From: an uncultured Eubacteriales bacterium
GTDB taxonomy: Bacteria > Bacillota > Clostridia > Oscillospirales > Acutalibacteraceae
Reading direction: 5' to 3'
Assembly: GCA_902491475.1 (NCBI GenBank)
Contig: CABUHY010000003.1
Location: 1-64,000, forward strand
Length of the DNA: 64,000 bases
Position 1 is the first letter of the stretch, and every line of letters starts with the position of its first letter. Of the stretch, positions 16,480-26,566 are shown piece after piece. Both the position numbers and the translations under genes were made by a program. The notes under the pieces were generated by a model that was given only the letters and a program-made list of their open reading frames with translations, did not search any database and was not told the origin of the DNA.

Positions 16480-19400
16480 ATGAACGGTTTCTACGATTTG
16501 TTCGCAGAGTTTGCGGACGAGCTTTCAAAATATGACAGGGCGCTTAAAACGGCAAGGGTTTTGAGGCTTCTCAAAAGCAGTGATGAGGCGGGCGACAGCG
16601 TTACGGCGGTCGTCTTTTTCCCCATACTTATGTCCGAGCGGACAGTGGACGCAATAGGAAAAATCATTGCAAGAGGTCTTGAAATTTCCGAGTTTTCAAT
16701 CGAACCCGTGTTTGACAGAGCGCTTTTGACAAATAAATACGACGGCGAGCTGCGTGAAATTATAAAACGCAGGGTGGTTGTCGCAAACGGCTTTTTGGAG
16801 GACTGCGTTTTTTCATACGAGCCGAACGGCGAGCTGCACATAAAGCTTGCGCACGGCGGCAGGGATGTCCTTTGCACGGCAGGCTGTGACAAAGCCGTGG
16901 AGAGGCTTCTCAAAGAGCGTTTCGACGCCGACTTGAAGGTGTTTATCGAGCAGGAAGAGGAGAGCGAGGACTCCGCACAGGCTCTTATACAGAAGCAGCA
17001 GAAAATTGACGAGCAAATGCGTGAAAAGCAAATAAACGCAAAGCCCGTCAAAAAAGACGAGCCTATGAAAGCCGAGGTTGTCGAAGAGGGCTATCCCTAC
17101 TACACCGACAGCCTGAAGGTCATTTACGGCAACAAGATAAAGGGCTCTCCGATGAGAATGGAGGACATTACCGCCACCGACGACCGTGTTACCGTATGGG
17201 GCCGTATTTTCGGCTTTGAGTCACGCCTTACAAGGAACGGCGACAAGTACATAATCTCGTTTAATGTTACGGACGACACTTATTCCTATTCGGCTGTCAT
17301 TTTTGAGAAAAAAGATTACTGCGACGACTTGCTCAACTATATTTCCGACGGCAAATATATCGTTATGTCGGGCTCAATGTCGTTTGACAAATACAGGGGC
17401 GAAAATGTTATCAACCCGAGAAGCATTTGCCTTGTTACGCCGATTGAAAAGCAGGACAACGCTCCCGAAAAGAGAGTTGAGCTCCACCTGCATACCAATA
17501 TGTCGGCAATGGACGGTATGACGCCGCCCGACAAGCTTGTCAAAAGGGCTATAAGCTGGGGACATAAGGCTATTGCCATAACCGACCACGGCTGCGTTCA
17601 GGGCTTCCCCGACGCCGCAAATGCCGCAAAGGGGAAGATAAAAATCATATACGGCGTTGAGGCTTATTTTGTCGACGATATGAAAGACCCCGAGGTCGCA
17701 ATCAAGGATTTGCCGACATATCATATGATAATCCTTGTCAAGAACTCGGTCGGTCTTAAAAATCTTTACAAGCTTGTCTCGATGTCAAACATAAACTATT
17801 TTTACAAGAAACCGAGAATGCCCAAGTCCGAAATCATAAAGCACAGAGAGGGACTTATCATAGGCTCGGCGTGCGAGGCGGGCAATCTTTACAGGGCGAT
17901 ACTCGACGAGCTTCCCGAGGAGGAAATTGTCGAAATTGCCTCGTTCTACGATTACATTGAAATTCAGCCCACGGGCAACAACAGGTTTATGCTTGAGGCT
18001 CATTCCGACCCGAACGCAAAAAATCCCGAGAGGAACAAGAGATACGATAAAATAACCTGCGTTGAGGACATTGAAAACATCAACAGGCGGCTTGTGTCCG
18101 TTGCGGACGCTCTCGGAAAGCCTATTGTTGCGACGGGAGATGTGCATTTCCTTGACCCCGTCGACTCGCAGTACAGGGCTATACTTATGGCGGGTCAGGG
18201 CTTTGAGGATGCGGACAAGCAGGCTCCGCTCTATTTCAAGACCACGGAGGAAATGCTCTCCGATTTTGCCTATCTCGGCGAGGAGACCGCAAAGGAAGCG
18301 GTTATAACAAACCCGAATAAAATTGCGGATATGATTGAAACGCTTATCCCGTTCCCCAACGGCACATATCAGCCGTCCATCGAGGGAAGTGAGGAGCAGC
18401 TTCGTGAAATATGCTGGACAAAGGCTAAGGAGTGGTATGAAAAGGACGGGGTTATCCCGGAAATCGTTTCAAACCGACTCAACAGGGAGCTTGACTCCAT
18501 TATTGAGAACGGATTTGCCGTCCTTTACATAATCGCACAAAAGCTTGTATGGGACTCGGAGGCTCACGGCTATCATGTCGGTTCGAGAGGTTCGGTAGGC
18601 TCGTCGTTCGTTGCGACGATGGCGGGTATTTCCGAGGTTAACCCCCTTGCGCCGCATTACAGATGCCCTAAGTGCAAATATTCCGAATTCTTTACTCACG
18701 GCGAGTACGGCTCGGGCTTTGATATGCCTAAAAAGAACTGCCCCGAATGCGGCGAACCGCTTATCCGTGACGGCCACGAAATTCCGTTTGAAACCTTCCT
18801 CGGCTTCCACGGCGACAAGGCGCCCGATATAGACCTTAACTTCTCGGGCGAATATCAGGGCAAGGCGCACAGATATACAGAGGAGCTGTTCGGCTCAAGC
18901 CATGTCTTTAAGGCGGGTACAACCGCTTCCGTTGCCGATAAAACGGCGTTCGGCTTTGTCAAGAAATATCTTGAAAGCAAGGGAAGAACCGTTTCAAGAG
19001 CCGAAGAGGACAGGCTCACCGTCGGCTGTACCGGAGTCAAGAGAACTACGGGTCAGCACCCCGGCGGAATGGTCGTTGTGCCCAACGCCTATGATGTTTA
19101 CGACTTCACACCCGTACAGTATCCTGCCGACGACACCTCCAGCGATATGGAAACAACGCACTTCGACTTCCACTCGCTCCACGACACAATTCTTAAACTT
19201 GATATTCTCGGACACGATGTTCCCACGCTTTATAAGCACCTTGAGGATTTGACGGGAATACCCGTAATGGATGTGGATGTCTGCGACCCGAAGATAGTAA
19301 GCCTTTGCACCTCTCCCGAGGCGCTCGGCGTTACTGCGGAGGACATAAGCTGGCCTACGGGAACGCTTTCAATCCCCGAAATGGGCACATCGTTTGTCTG

Positions 19401-20268
19401 CCAGATGCTTATCGAGGCACAGCCCAAGACCTTCTCCGACCTGCTTCAGATTTCGGGACTTTCCCACGGTACGGATGTTTGGAACGGTAACGCACAGGAG
19501 CTTATACACAACGGCACCTGCACCATTTCGGAGGTTATCGGCTGCCGTGACGGTATTATGACATATCTTCTCCACGCAGGACTCGAACCGAGTATGGCGT
19601 TCAACATTATGGAGAAAACAAGAAAGGGCATTGTCGCAAAGATGGGCTTCCCCGAGGGTGCGGAGGAAGCGATGAAGGCTTGCAATGTCCCCCAGTGGTA
19701 TATGGACTCCTGCCGTAAGATAAAATATATGTTCCCCAAGGCTCATGCGGCGGCGTATGTAATTGCGGCGCTGAGACTCGGTTGGTACAAGATATACAGA
19801 CCGCTTGAATATTACACGGCGTTCCTGACCGTGCGAGGCGGAGACCTTGACGCCTCCACCGTTATCAAAGGCAGGACGGCTGTCCGTGATAAAATGAAAG
19901 AAATCGAACAGAAGGTCAGGGAAAAGACGGCAACCGCCAAGGATAAGGACCAGTACACCGCCTTGCAGGTCGTAAACGAGATGATGGCAAGAAATGTCGA
20001 GCTGCTTCCCGTCGATATATATAAATCCAAGGCTAAGGATTATATGATTGAGGACGGAAAAATCCGTATGCCGTTCGGTGCTCTTTCGGGCGTCGGCGAC
20101 AGTGCGGCAATCCCGCTTGCGGCGGCAAGAGACGACGGAAAAGGCGAGTTCGTGTCTATCGAGGACTTTGCATTGAGGGCAAAGGCGGGCAAATCAACTA
20201 TAGAATTGCTCAAAGAGTGCGGCGCTTTCGGCGACCTGCCCGAATCCTCGCAGTTATCTCTGTTCTGA
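16480..20268 (+). CDS. polC: DNA polymerase III PolC, lacking the exonuclease insert
   Basis: A 1262-residue replicative polymerase of the Gram-positive PolC type, compared with about 1430-1440 usually. Order: N-terminal domain; OB fold (about 215-325, VTVWGRIFGFESR); PHP domain from about 330; zinc ribbon CPKC...CPEC near 728-765; catalytic PDIDLNF near 784; KLDILGHD; and a C-terminal clamp-binding QLSLF. In typical PolC a DnaQ-like proofreading domain is inserted in PHP after the GVEANLVDD-type motif. Here GVEAYFVDD (about 392-400) runs straight into TYHMIILVKNSVGLKNLYKLV, and no DxE exonuclease motif exists. The PHP metal ligands (HLH, TDH, VEAY, HMII, GSAC, GDVH) appear complete, so PHP could proofread. 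Confidence 0.96.
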   Translation: MNGFYDLFAEFADELSKYDRALKTARVLRLLKSSDEAGDSVTAVVFFPILMSERTVDAIGKIIARGLEISEFSIEPVFDRALLTNKYDGELREIIKRRVVVANGFLEDCVFSYEPNGELHIKLAHGGRDVLCTAGCDKAVERLLKERFDADLKVFIEQEEESEDSAQALIQKQQKIDEQMREKQINAKPVKKDEPMKAEVVEEGYPYYTDSLKVIYGNKIKGSPMRMEDITATDDRVTVWGRIFGFESRLTRNGDKYIISFNVTDDTYSYSAVIFEKKDYCDDLLNYISDGKYIVMSGSMSFDKYRGENVINPRSICLVTPIEKQDNAPEKRVELHLHTNMSAMDGMTPPDKLVKRAISWGHKAIAITDHGCVQGFPDAANAAKGKIKIIYGVEAYFVDDMKDPEVAIKDLPTYHMIILVKNSVGLKNLYKLVSMSNINYFYKKPRMPKSEIIKHREGLIIGSACEAGNLYRAILDELPEEEIVEIASFYDYIEIQPTGNNRFMLEAHSDPNAKNPERNKRYDKITCVEDIENINRRLVSVADALGKPIVATGDVHFLDPVDSQYRAILMAGQGFEDADKQAPLYFKTTEEMLSDFAYLGEETAKEAVITNPNKIADMIETLIPFPNGTYQPSIEGSEEQLREICWTKAKEWYEKDGVIPEIVSNRLNRELDSIIENGFAVLYIIAQKLVWDSEAHGYHVGSRGSVGSSFVATMAGISEVNPLAPHYRCPKCKYSEFFTHGEYGSGFDMPKKNCPECGEPLIRDGHEIPFETFLGFHGDKAPDIDLNFSGEYQGKAHRYTEELFGSSHVFKAGTTASVADKTAFGFVKKYLESKGRTVSRAEEDRLTVGCTGVKRTTGQHPGGMVVVPNAYDVYDFTPVQYPADDTSSDMETTHFDFHSLHDTILKLDILGHDVPTLYKHLEDLTGIPVMDVDVCDPKIVSLCTSPEALGVTAEDISWPTGTLSIPEMGTSFVCQMLIEAQPKTFSDLLQISGLSHGTDVWNGNAQELIHNGTCTISEVIGCRDGIMTYLLHAGLEPSMAFNIMEKTRKGIVAKMGFPEGAEEAMKACNVPQWYMDSCRKIKYMFPKAHAAAYVIAALRLGWYKIYRPLEYYTAFLTVRGGDLDASTVIKGRTAVRDKMKEIEQKVREKTATAKDKDQYTALQVVNEMMARNVELLPVDIYKSKAKDYMIEDGKIRMPFGALSGVGDSAAIPLAAARDDGKGEFVSIEDFALRAKAGKSTIELLKECGAFGDLPESSQLSLF

Positions 20269-20299
20269 TAATTTTTGCTTCTTGAAAGGCTGATTTTAT

Positions 20300-20941
20300 A
20301 TGAGAGAAAAACTTGTAAAATATCTCGACAAGGCGTTTATAACGCTTATGGCGATTAACCTTGTGCTTGTCGTGCTGGGAAGTGCGTTTATAATTTCGGA
20401 TAAAAAGTTCGTAAAAAATTCCGAAAAAACGATAGGTTATGTTTCCCGCGCAGAAAAGCAGGATAACGGCAAAAAGAAATACACGGTTATGTATTACGCA
20501 AACGGCAGTCAGTATTATACGGATTACGGCTTCGCAGACAAAAACACATATATCGGCGAGAGTGTACCGATATATTTCAACACCGAAAATCCCGAGGAAA
20601 TATTTATAAAGACGGAAACTGTATGGTATGTGCTTCTTTACCTCGGAATTGGTCTTGCGGCGGTTGAGGCAATCGCTTATTTACCGCTTAAAAAGCGTGA
20701 GGTGCTCTACAGGGTAAATCTCAAAGTGTTTTGCCGTGTTAAGGACACAAAGGAGTCTTGGTTTACGGGCAAAATCCTTGTCTGTGACAGCTCGGCTGTC
20801 CCCGCAAGAAAGGGCAAGCCGTTTTTGAGCGGTGCGGTCAGCAAAAAATATGCGAAGTCCGTCAAAAACAAATCGCTCGCAGTATATTATCACGCAAAAA
20901 ATCCGAACATATATATTGTTGATACAAAGACGAAATATTAA
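20300..20941 (+). CDS. DUF3592-like membrane protein
   Basis: A 213-residue protein with two membrane helices (about 15-35 and 108-128) around an extracytoplasmic beta-rich domain (IGYVSRAEKQDNGKKKYTVMYYANGSQYYTDY). This resembles the DUF3592 fold, whose function is unknown. A second soluble beta domain follows the second helix. It lies 31 bp after polC and 24 bp before the peptidase gene, with no terminator in either gap, so it may be read from the long housekeeping operon. Confidence 0.7.
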   Translation: MREKLVKYLDKAFITLMAINLVLVVLGSAFIISDKKFVKNSEKTIGYVSRAEKQDNGKKKYTVMYYANGSQYYTDYGFADKNTYIGESVPIYFNTENPEEIFIKTETVWYVLLYLGIGLAAVEAIAYLPLKKREVLYRVNLKVFCRVKDTKESWFTGKILVCDSSAVPARKGKPFLSGAVSKKYAKSVKNKSLAVYYHAKNPNIYIVDTKTKY

Positions 20942-20965
20942 ATTCCGAAAGGAAGGGGATATATT

Positions 20966-22435
20966 ATGACAGTATTATGGATAATCCTCGGCGTTATAGC
21001 GGCGCTTATCGTGTTTACGCTCATAAAAGCGGCGTTCTGGAAAGCAAAGCCCGTTGAAACTGCCGAAAAGCAGGAACCCGAGAATGTCGATTTTGACCGC
21101 TATTGTAAGAATTTGAGCGACGCTATCAAAATCAAGACTATCTCAAACTATGACAGGGAGCTTGTGGATTGGAACGAGTTTGACAAGTTTCATAAGTTCC
21201 TTGAGGAGCGTTATCCGCTTATCCACAAAACCATGACAAAGACAAAGATTGCAGACGCAAGCCTTGTGTTCAAATGGGAGGGCACGGACCCGTCTCTTGA
21301 CGGTATCGCACTTTTGGCACACCAGGATGTCGTGCCGATAAACGAGGGCACATGGGACGATTGGGACCACGACCCGTTTGAGGGATATAACGACGGCGAG
21401 TTTATATGGGGCAGAGGCGCTCTTGATATGAAAAACCACCTTATAGCGGTTATGGAGAGTGTGGAACAGCTTATTGCCGACGGCTATGTGCCGAAGCGTA
21501 CGGTGTATATCTGCCTCGGACACAACGAAGAGGTAGTTGCCGCACCCGACAACGGAGCAAAGCAGATAGCGCAGTATCTCAAAGAGCAGGGCGTTCATCT
21601 TGAAGCGGTTGTAGACGAGGGCGGCGCAATTCTTCCCGTAAAGGTCAAGGGCGTGCTTGACTGTAACCTTGCAGGCGTCGGTATCGCCGAAAAGGGCAGC
21701 GTAAACTATGAAATCAGCGTAAACGCAAAGGGCGGACATTCTTCGCAGCCGCCGGAGCATACGGCTATCGGCCATCTTGCCGATGTAATAAAGGACTTAG
21801 AGGGACATCAGTTCAAGGCTAGTATGCCGCAGTTCGTCTATGACCTGTTTACAAGAGTGGGAAAGCGCTGCACATATCCCGTAAGGCTTGTTGCGTGCAA
21901 CCTTAAAGTATTAAAGCCCATAGTTCTTAAAATAATGACCAAAATTCCGCCTGCGGCTTCGCTTGTCCGCACATGTACGGCGGTTACGATGGCTTCGGGC
22001 AGCCCGCAGTTCAACATTTTGCCGCAGAAGGCTACAATTACCGTAAACTTCCGCACAATGCCCGGCTGTACGATAGACGATGTCGAAAAGCATATCAGAA
22101 AGTCTGTACGCAACAAGGATATAGACATTAAGTTCCTTGTCGGCAAAGAGGCGTCGCAGGTTTCGCCCACCGACTCCAAGGCGTTTAAGACCATTAAGGA
22201 GCTCTGCGAGAGCGCAGACAGCAAGAACCTTGTAGCACCGTTCCTTGTAATGGGCGGTACCGACTCTTACAACTACGAATGTGTTTGCAAGAACATTTAC
22301 AGATTTTCGCCGTTCGTTTCGGATACAAAGCTTTTGCTCTGCACTCACGGAACAAACGAGAGACTCCCCCTGACAGCTGTCGAGGGTGCGCTCACATTCT
22401 TTAAGCGTTATATCAAAAAAATGACTCAGGATTGA
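20966..22435 (+). CDS. M20-family zinc peptidase with N-terminal membrane anchor
   Basis: A 489-residue metallopeptidase of the M20 family, closest in layout to carboxypeptidase S/PM20D1 enzymes. Residues 3-22 form a membrane helix. Metal-binding motifs are LLAHQDVVP, GRGALDMKN and the catalytic GHNEEV pair. The dimerisation domain lies in the middle (GGHSSQPPEHTAIG). Such enzymes hydrolyse peptides or N-acyl amino acids; the substrate cannot be read here. GGAAGGGG precedes the ATG. Confidence 0.88.
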   Translation: MTVLWIILGVIAALIVFTLIKAAFWKAKPVETAEKQEPENVDFDRYCKNLSDAIKIKTISNYDRELVDWNEFDKFHKFLEERYPLIHKTMTKTKIADASLVFKWEGTDPSLDGIALLAHQDVVPINEGTWDDWDHDPFEGYNDGEFIWGRGALDMKNHLIAVMESVEQLIADGYVPKRTVYICLGHNEEVVAAPDNGAKQIAQYLKEQGVHLEAVVDEGGAILPVKVKGVLDCNLAGVGIAEKGSVNYEISVNAKGGHSSQPPEHTAIGHLADVIKDLEGHQFKASMPQFVYDLFTRVGKRCTYPVRLVACNLKVLKPIVLKIMTKIPPAASLVRTCTAVTMASGSPQFNILPQKATITVNFRTMPGCTIDDVEKHIRKSVRNKDIDIKFLVGKEASQVSPTDSKAFKTIKELCESADSKNLVAPFLVMGGTDSYNYECVCKNIYRFSPFVSDTKLLLCTHGTNERLPLTAVEGALTFFKRYIKKMTQD

Positions 22436-22462
22436 TAGAAAATCGGCTTTTGAGCGGCTTTA

Positions 22463-22497
22463 ACGGACATTCCTTTACGGGATGTCCGTAATTTTTT
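22463..22497 (+). terminator. Terminator after the M20 peptidase gene
   Basis: ACGGACATTCC pairs with GGGATGTCCGT around TTTAC, followed by AATTTTTT. Confidence 0.85.
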
Positions 22498-22651
22498 ATA
22501 ATAATTGCCTTTGAGTGTAAAAAAATTGAAAAAACAGTAGCATTATATATTTTTTTCTGTTATAATAACAACGGTTAATTGTGTCAATGGGTATTTTATG
22601 CTCTTTTGACAACCATATTTAATTTGTTAATAATTTTTGGAGGTATGTAAA

Positions 22652-25288
22652 ATGGCAAACAAATGGGTTTACATGTTCAGCGAAGGCGACATGACCATGC
22701 GTAACCTTCTCGGCGGTAAAGGTGCTAACCTTGCTGAGATGACTGCTATCGGTCTTCCTGTTCCTCAGGGCTTCACAATCACAACCGAAGCTTGCACACA
22801 GTACTATGAAGACGGCAGAAAAATAAACGACGAAATCATGGCTCAGGCTATGGAAGGCGTTAAGAAGATGGAAGAGATCAACGGCAAAAAGTTCGGCGAT
22901 CTTACAAATCCGCTTCTTGTATCGGTTCGTTCGGGTGCTCGTGCTTCGATGCCCGGTATGATGGACACAATCCTTAACCTCGGTCTTAACGATGAGGTTG
23001 TTGCCGCTATGATCGCAGGCAACCCCGATCCCAAGTTTGAGAGATTCGTTTACGACTCATACAGAAGATTCATTCAGATGTTCTCCGACGTTGTTATGGA
23101 AGTCGGCAAGAAGTATTTTGAACAGCTTATCGACGCTATGAAAGAGAAGAAGGGCGTTAAGTTCGACATCGAGCTTACAGCTGCTGACCTTAAAGAGCTT
23201 GCAGAGCAGTTCAAGGCTGAATACAAGAAGCAGCTCGGCGAAGACTTCCCGTCAGATCCGGTTGTTCAGTTGAAGCTTGCTATCGAGGCTGTTTTCCGTT
23301 CATGGGACAACCCCCGTGCAAACGTATACCGTCGTGATAACGACATTCCGTACTCATGGGGTACTGCAGTAAACGTAATGCCCATGGTATTCGGTAACCT
23401 TAACAATGAGTCGGGCACAGGTGTTGCATTTACCCGTGATCCCGCTACAGGCGAGAACAAGCTTATGGGCGAGTTCCTTATCAACGCACAGGGCGAGGAC
23501 GTTGTTGCAGGCGTTCGTACTCCCATGCCGATTGCTCAGATGGAAAAAGAATTCCCCGAAGCATACGCAGAATTCCTCAAGGTTTGCGAAACACTCGAAA
23601 ACCATTATCATGATATGCAGGATATGGAGTTCACTGTTGAAAACAAGAAACTCTATATGCTCCAGTGCCGTAACGGTAAGAGAACAGCACAGGCTGCCCT
23701 CAAGATTGCTTGCGACCTCGTTGACGAGGGACACAAGACCGAGGCTGAGGCTGTTGCAATGATTGACCCCCGTAACCTCGACACACTTCTTCACCCGCAG
23801 TTCGACGCTGCCGCTTTGAAGGCTGCTACTCCTATGGGTAAGGGCCTCGGCGCATCTCCCGGTGCTGCTTGCGGTAAGATCGTATTCACAGCTGACGACG
23901 CAGAAGCTTGGAACGCTAAGGGCGAAAAGGTTGTTCTTGTTCGTCTTGAAACTTCTCCCGAGGACATCACAGGTATGAAGGCTTCTCAGGGTATCCTTAC
24001 GGTTCGCGGCGGTATGACTTCACACGCTGCAGTTGTTGCCCGCGGTATGGGTACTTGCTGCGTTTCGGGTTGCGGCGACATCGTTATGGATGAAGAAAAC
24101 AAGAAGTTCACTCTCGGCGGTAAGGAATTCCACGAGGGAGACTATATTTCAATCGACGGTTCAACAGGTAATATCTATGACGGTATTATCCCGACTGTTG
24201 ACGCTCAGATCGCAGGCGAGTTCGGAAGAATTATGGCTTGGGCTGACAAGTACAGAAAGCTTAAGGTTCGCACAAATGCCGATACTCCCGCTGACGCTAA
24301 GAAGGCAAGAGAGCTCGGTGCAGAGGGCATCGGTCTTTGCCGTACAGAGCATATGTTCTTCGAGGCTGACAGAATCGCTGCTTTCCGTGAGATGATTTGC
24401 TCAGATACTGTTGAGGAGAGAGAAGCTGCTCTTGAGAAGATTCTTCCCTATCAGCAGTCAGACTTCGAGAAGCTCTATGAAGCTCTTGAGGGCTGCCCCG
24501 TAACTATCCGTTTCCTTGATCCGCCTCTTCATGAGTTCGTTCCCACCGAGGAAGACGACATCAAGAAGCTTGCAGACGCACAGGGTAAGACAGTTGAGCA
24601 GATTAAGGCTATCATCGCTTCTCTTCACGAGTTCAACCCGATGATGGGTCACCGCGGACTTCGTCTTGCAGTTACTTATCCGGAAATCGCTAAGATGCAG
24701 ACAAAGGCTGTTATCCGTGCGGCAATCAATGTTCAGAAGGCTCATCCCGATTGGACAGTATGCCCCGAGATTATGATTCCGCTTTCATGCGACGCTAAGG
24801 AGCTCAAGTTCGTTAAGGATATAGTAGTTGCTACGGCTGACGCTGAAATCGCTGATGCAGGTTCTTCAATGAAGTACGAAGTAGGTACTATGATTGAGAT
24901 CCCGAGAGCTGCTCTTACAGCAGGCGACATCGCTAAGGAAGCTGAGTTCTTCTGCTTCGGCACTAACGACCTTACCCAGATGACTTACGGCTTCAGCCGT
25001 GACGACGCAGGTAAGTTCCTCAACGCTTACTATGACAACAAGATTTTCGAGAGCGATCCGTTTGCTAAGCTCGACCAGACAGGCGTAGGTCAGCTTATGG
25101 AAATGGCAGTTAAGAACGGTAAGGCTGTTCGTCCCTCACTTCACTGCGGTATCTGCGGTGAGCACGGCGGTGATCCGTCATCTGTTGAGTTCTGCCACAA
25201 GATTGGTCTTGACTATGTTTCATGCTCACCGTTCCGTGTTCCGATTGCTCGTCTCGCTGCTGCTCAGGCTGCAATCGCTGAGATGTAA
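22652..25288 (+). CDS. ppdK: Pyruvate, phosphate dikinase
   Basis: An 878-residue PPDK, standard length (about 875). It interconverts pyruvate, ATP and Pi with PEP, AMP and PPi, and supports PPi-linked glycolysis in anaerobes. The N-terminal ATP-grasp part begins WVYMFSEGDMTMRNLLGGKGANL. The central phosphohistidine lies in GGMTSHAAVVARGMG near residue 455. The C-terminal PEP-binding barrel has GICGEHGGDPSSVEF. ATG 22652 fits the TTGGAGG site; the upstream in-frame TTG 22637 is part of that site. Codon use is strongly biased and unlike its neighbours, as expected for a highly expressed gene. Confidence 0.97.
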   Translation: MANKWVYMFSEGDMTMRNLLGGKGANLAEMTAIGLPVPQGFTITTEACTQYYEDGRKINDEIMAQAMEGVKKMEEINGKKFGDLTNPLLVSVRSGARASMPGMMDTILNLGLNDEVVAAMIAGNPDPKFERFVYDSYRRFIQMFSDVVMEVGKKYFEQLIDAMKEKKGVKFDIELTAADLKELAEQFKAEYKKQLGEDFPSDPVVQLKLAIEAVFRSWDNPRANVYRRDNDIPYSWGTAVNVMPMVFGNLNNESGTGVAFTRDPATGENKLMGEFLINAQGEDVVAGVRTPMPIAQMEKEFPEAYAEFLKVCETLENHYHDMQDMEFTVENKKLYMLQCRNGKRTAQAALKIACDLVDEGHKTEAEAVAMIDPRNLDTLLHPQFDAAALKAATPMGKGLGASPGAACGKIVFTADDAEAWNAKGEKVVLVRLETSPEDITGMKASQGILTVRGGMTSHAAVVARGMGTCCVSGCGDIVMDEENKKFTLGGKEFHEGDYISIDGSTGNIYDGIIPTVDAQIAGEFGRIMAWADKYRKLKVRTNADTPADAKKARELGAEGIGLCRTEHMFFEADRIAAFREMICSDTVEEREAALEKILPYQQSDFEKLYEALEGCPVTIRFLDPPLHEFVPTEEDDIKKLADAQGKTVEQIKAIIASLHEFNPMMGHRGLRLAVTYPEIAKMQTKAVIRAAINVQKAHPDWTVCPEIMIPLSCDAKELKFVKDIVVATADAEIADAGSSMKYEVGTMIEIPRAALTAGDIAKEAEFFCFGTNDLTQMTYGFSRDDAGKFLNAYYDNKIFESDPFAKLDQTGVGQLMEMAVKNGKAVRPSLHCGICGEHGGDPSSVEFCHKIGLDYVSCSPFRVPIARLAAAQAAIAEM

Positions 25289-25331
25289 TTCGCTCAAACG
25301 GATTAAAGCGTAAAGCATAATTTATAAACTT

Positions 25332-25364
25332 ACCCCGTACCTTGAAAAAGGTGCGGGGTTTTGT
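25332..25364 (+). terminator. ppdK terminator
   Basis: ACCCCGTACCTT pairs with AAGGTGCGGGGT, followed by TTTTG. A nearly identical terminator ends the Fic gene at 26567. Confidence 0.85.
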
Positions 25365-25400
25365 GATTATGTATTATTTTGCTGATTTGGGGAATAATAT

Positions 25401-25500
25401 CCCTTAAATTATAATTGAATTTAAGGGCAAAACGCTGCCTTTGTTGACTGTTCCCTTATTTTATGCTAATATTTAAGGGAAACAAGGAGGTGTTAAGGGA
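25401..25500 (+). promoter_or_regulatory. Fic gene promoter with repeated operators
   Basis: TTGACT (25444-25449), 17 nt and TAATAT (25467-25472) form a promoter. TTCCCTTA (25451-25458) and TAAGGGAA (25474-25481) are inverted arms placed on each side of the -10 element. Upstream, CCCTTAAATT/AATTTAAGGG forms a second inverted repeat (25401-25427). A lone half-site TTAAGGGA (25493-25500) touches the start codon. This is the layout of a repressor-bound promoter. Confidence 0.65.
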
Positions 25501-26547
25501 ATGAGGACATTTAATTACTCGTTGATTAAAAATGAAAAATGGGACTCCGATATTCTTGGCTTGATTGCCGCAATATATAGGGAAGTCGGTAAGCAGGAAC
25601 TGTACTTAAAACAGCAACCGCAGGCGCTTGAAAAGCTTGTGGAGATTGCAAAGATACAAAGCACGGAAGCATCCAATGCCATTGAGGGGATTGTTACGAC
25701 AAACACCCGTATAAAGCAGCTTGTGGAGGACAGAACCGCACCGCGCAATCGGGACGAACAGGAAATTGCAGGTTACCGTGATGCGCTGAATATTATCCAT
25801 GAAAGCTTTGACGCAATTCCGATTACTCAAAATTATATCTTGCAGCTCCACAAAATTATGTATAGCCATATGAACAATCCTTTGGCAGGACAGACGAAGA
25901 ATGTACAAAACTATATCAGTGCAAGCTATCCGGACGGGCATACCGAAATTTTGTTTACGCCTCTTTCGCCTGTTGAAACTCCCGTGGCGTTGGACAAAAT
26001 TTGTGAGGAATACAACAGAGTTATCGGTAACCTTGAAGTTGAACCGTTGATTGCAATACCGATTTTTATTCATGATTTTCTTTGTATTCATCCGTTTAAC
26101 GACGGAAACGGCAGAATGAGCCGACTGTTGACTACGCTGCTTTTGTATCGCAGCGGATTTTATGTCGGTAAATACATTCCTTTGGAAGCAAAGATAGCAA
26201 AAAATAAAGACCTTTATTACGGTGCGCTTGAAGCGTCTCAACACGGCTGGAGTGAGGGTGCGGAGAATGTTATTCCGTTTATTAAGTATATGCTCGGCAT
26301 AATTCTTGCGGCTTATAAAGAATTTGAAGACAGGTTTTCCATTGTTGAGGAGAAATTGCCTGCTGTTGAAACGGTGCGCAAGGCTTCACTGCAAAAAATC
26401 GGAAGATTTACAAAACAGGACATCAGAGAGTTGTGCCCGAACCTCAGCGTAAGCTCTGTTGAAGGCGCACTTCGCAAAATGGTAGCCTGCGGCGAAATTA
26501 AGCGTGAGGGAACAGGGAAAAACACCTGCTATTACAGAATTAAATAA
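25501..26547 (+). CDS. Fic-domain protein with C-terminal winged helix
   Basis: A 348-residue Fic-family protein. The active-site loop HPFNDGNGRMSRLL (about 197-210) matches HxFx(D/E)GNGRxxR, including the catalytic His, so AMP transfer or related nucleotidylation is expected. An N-terminal inhibitory motif SNAIEG (58-63) matches (S/T)xxxE(G/N), which means intrinsic autoinhibition. The last 60 residues form a winged helix (IGRFTKQDIRELCPNLSVSSVEGALRKMV), so the protein probably binds DNA. Operator-like repeats at its promoter suggest that it represses itself. Near-identical terminators flank the gene. Confidence 0.9.
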   Translation: MRTFNYSLIKNEKWDSDILGLIAAIYREVGKQELYLKQQPQALEKLVEIAKIQSTEASNAIEGIVTTNTRIKQLVEDRTAPRNRDEQEIAGYRDALNIIHESFDAIPITQNYILQLHKIMYSHMNNPLAGQTKNVQNYISASYPDGHTEILFTPLSPVETPVALDKICEEYNRVIGNLEVEPLIAIPIFIHDFLCIHPFNDGNGRMSRLLTTLLLYRSGFYVGKYIPLEAKIAKNKDLYYGALEASQHGWSEGAENVIPFIKYMLGIILAAYKEFEDRFSIVEEKLPAVETVRKASLQKIGRFTKQDIRELCPNLSVSSVEGALRKMVACGEIKREGTGKNTCYYRIK

Positions 26548-26566
26548 CTGACGAACGCATAATATT

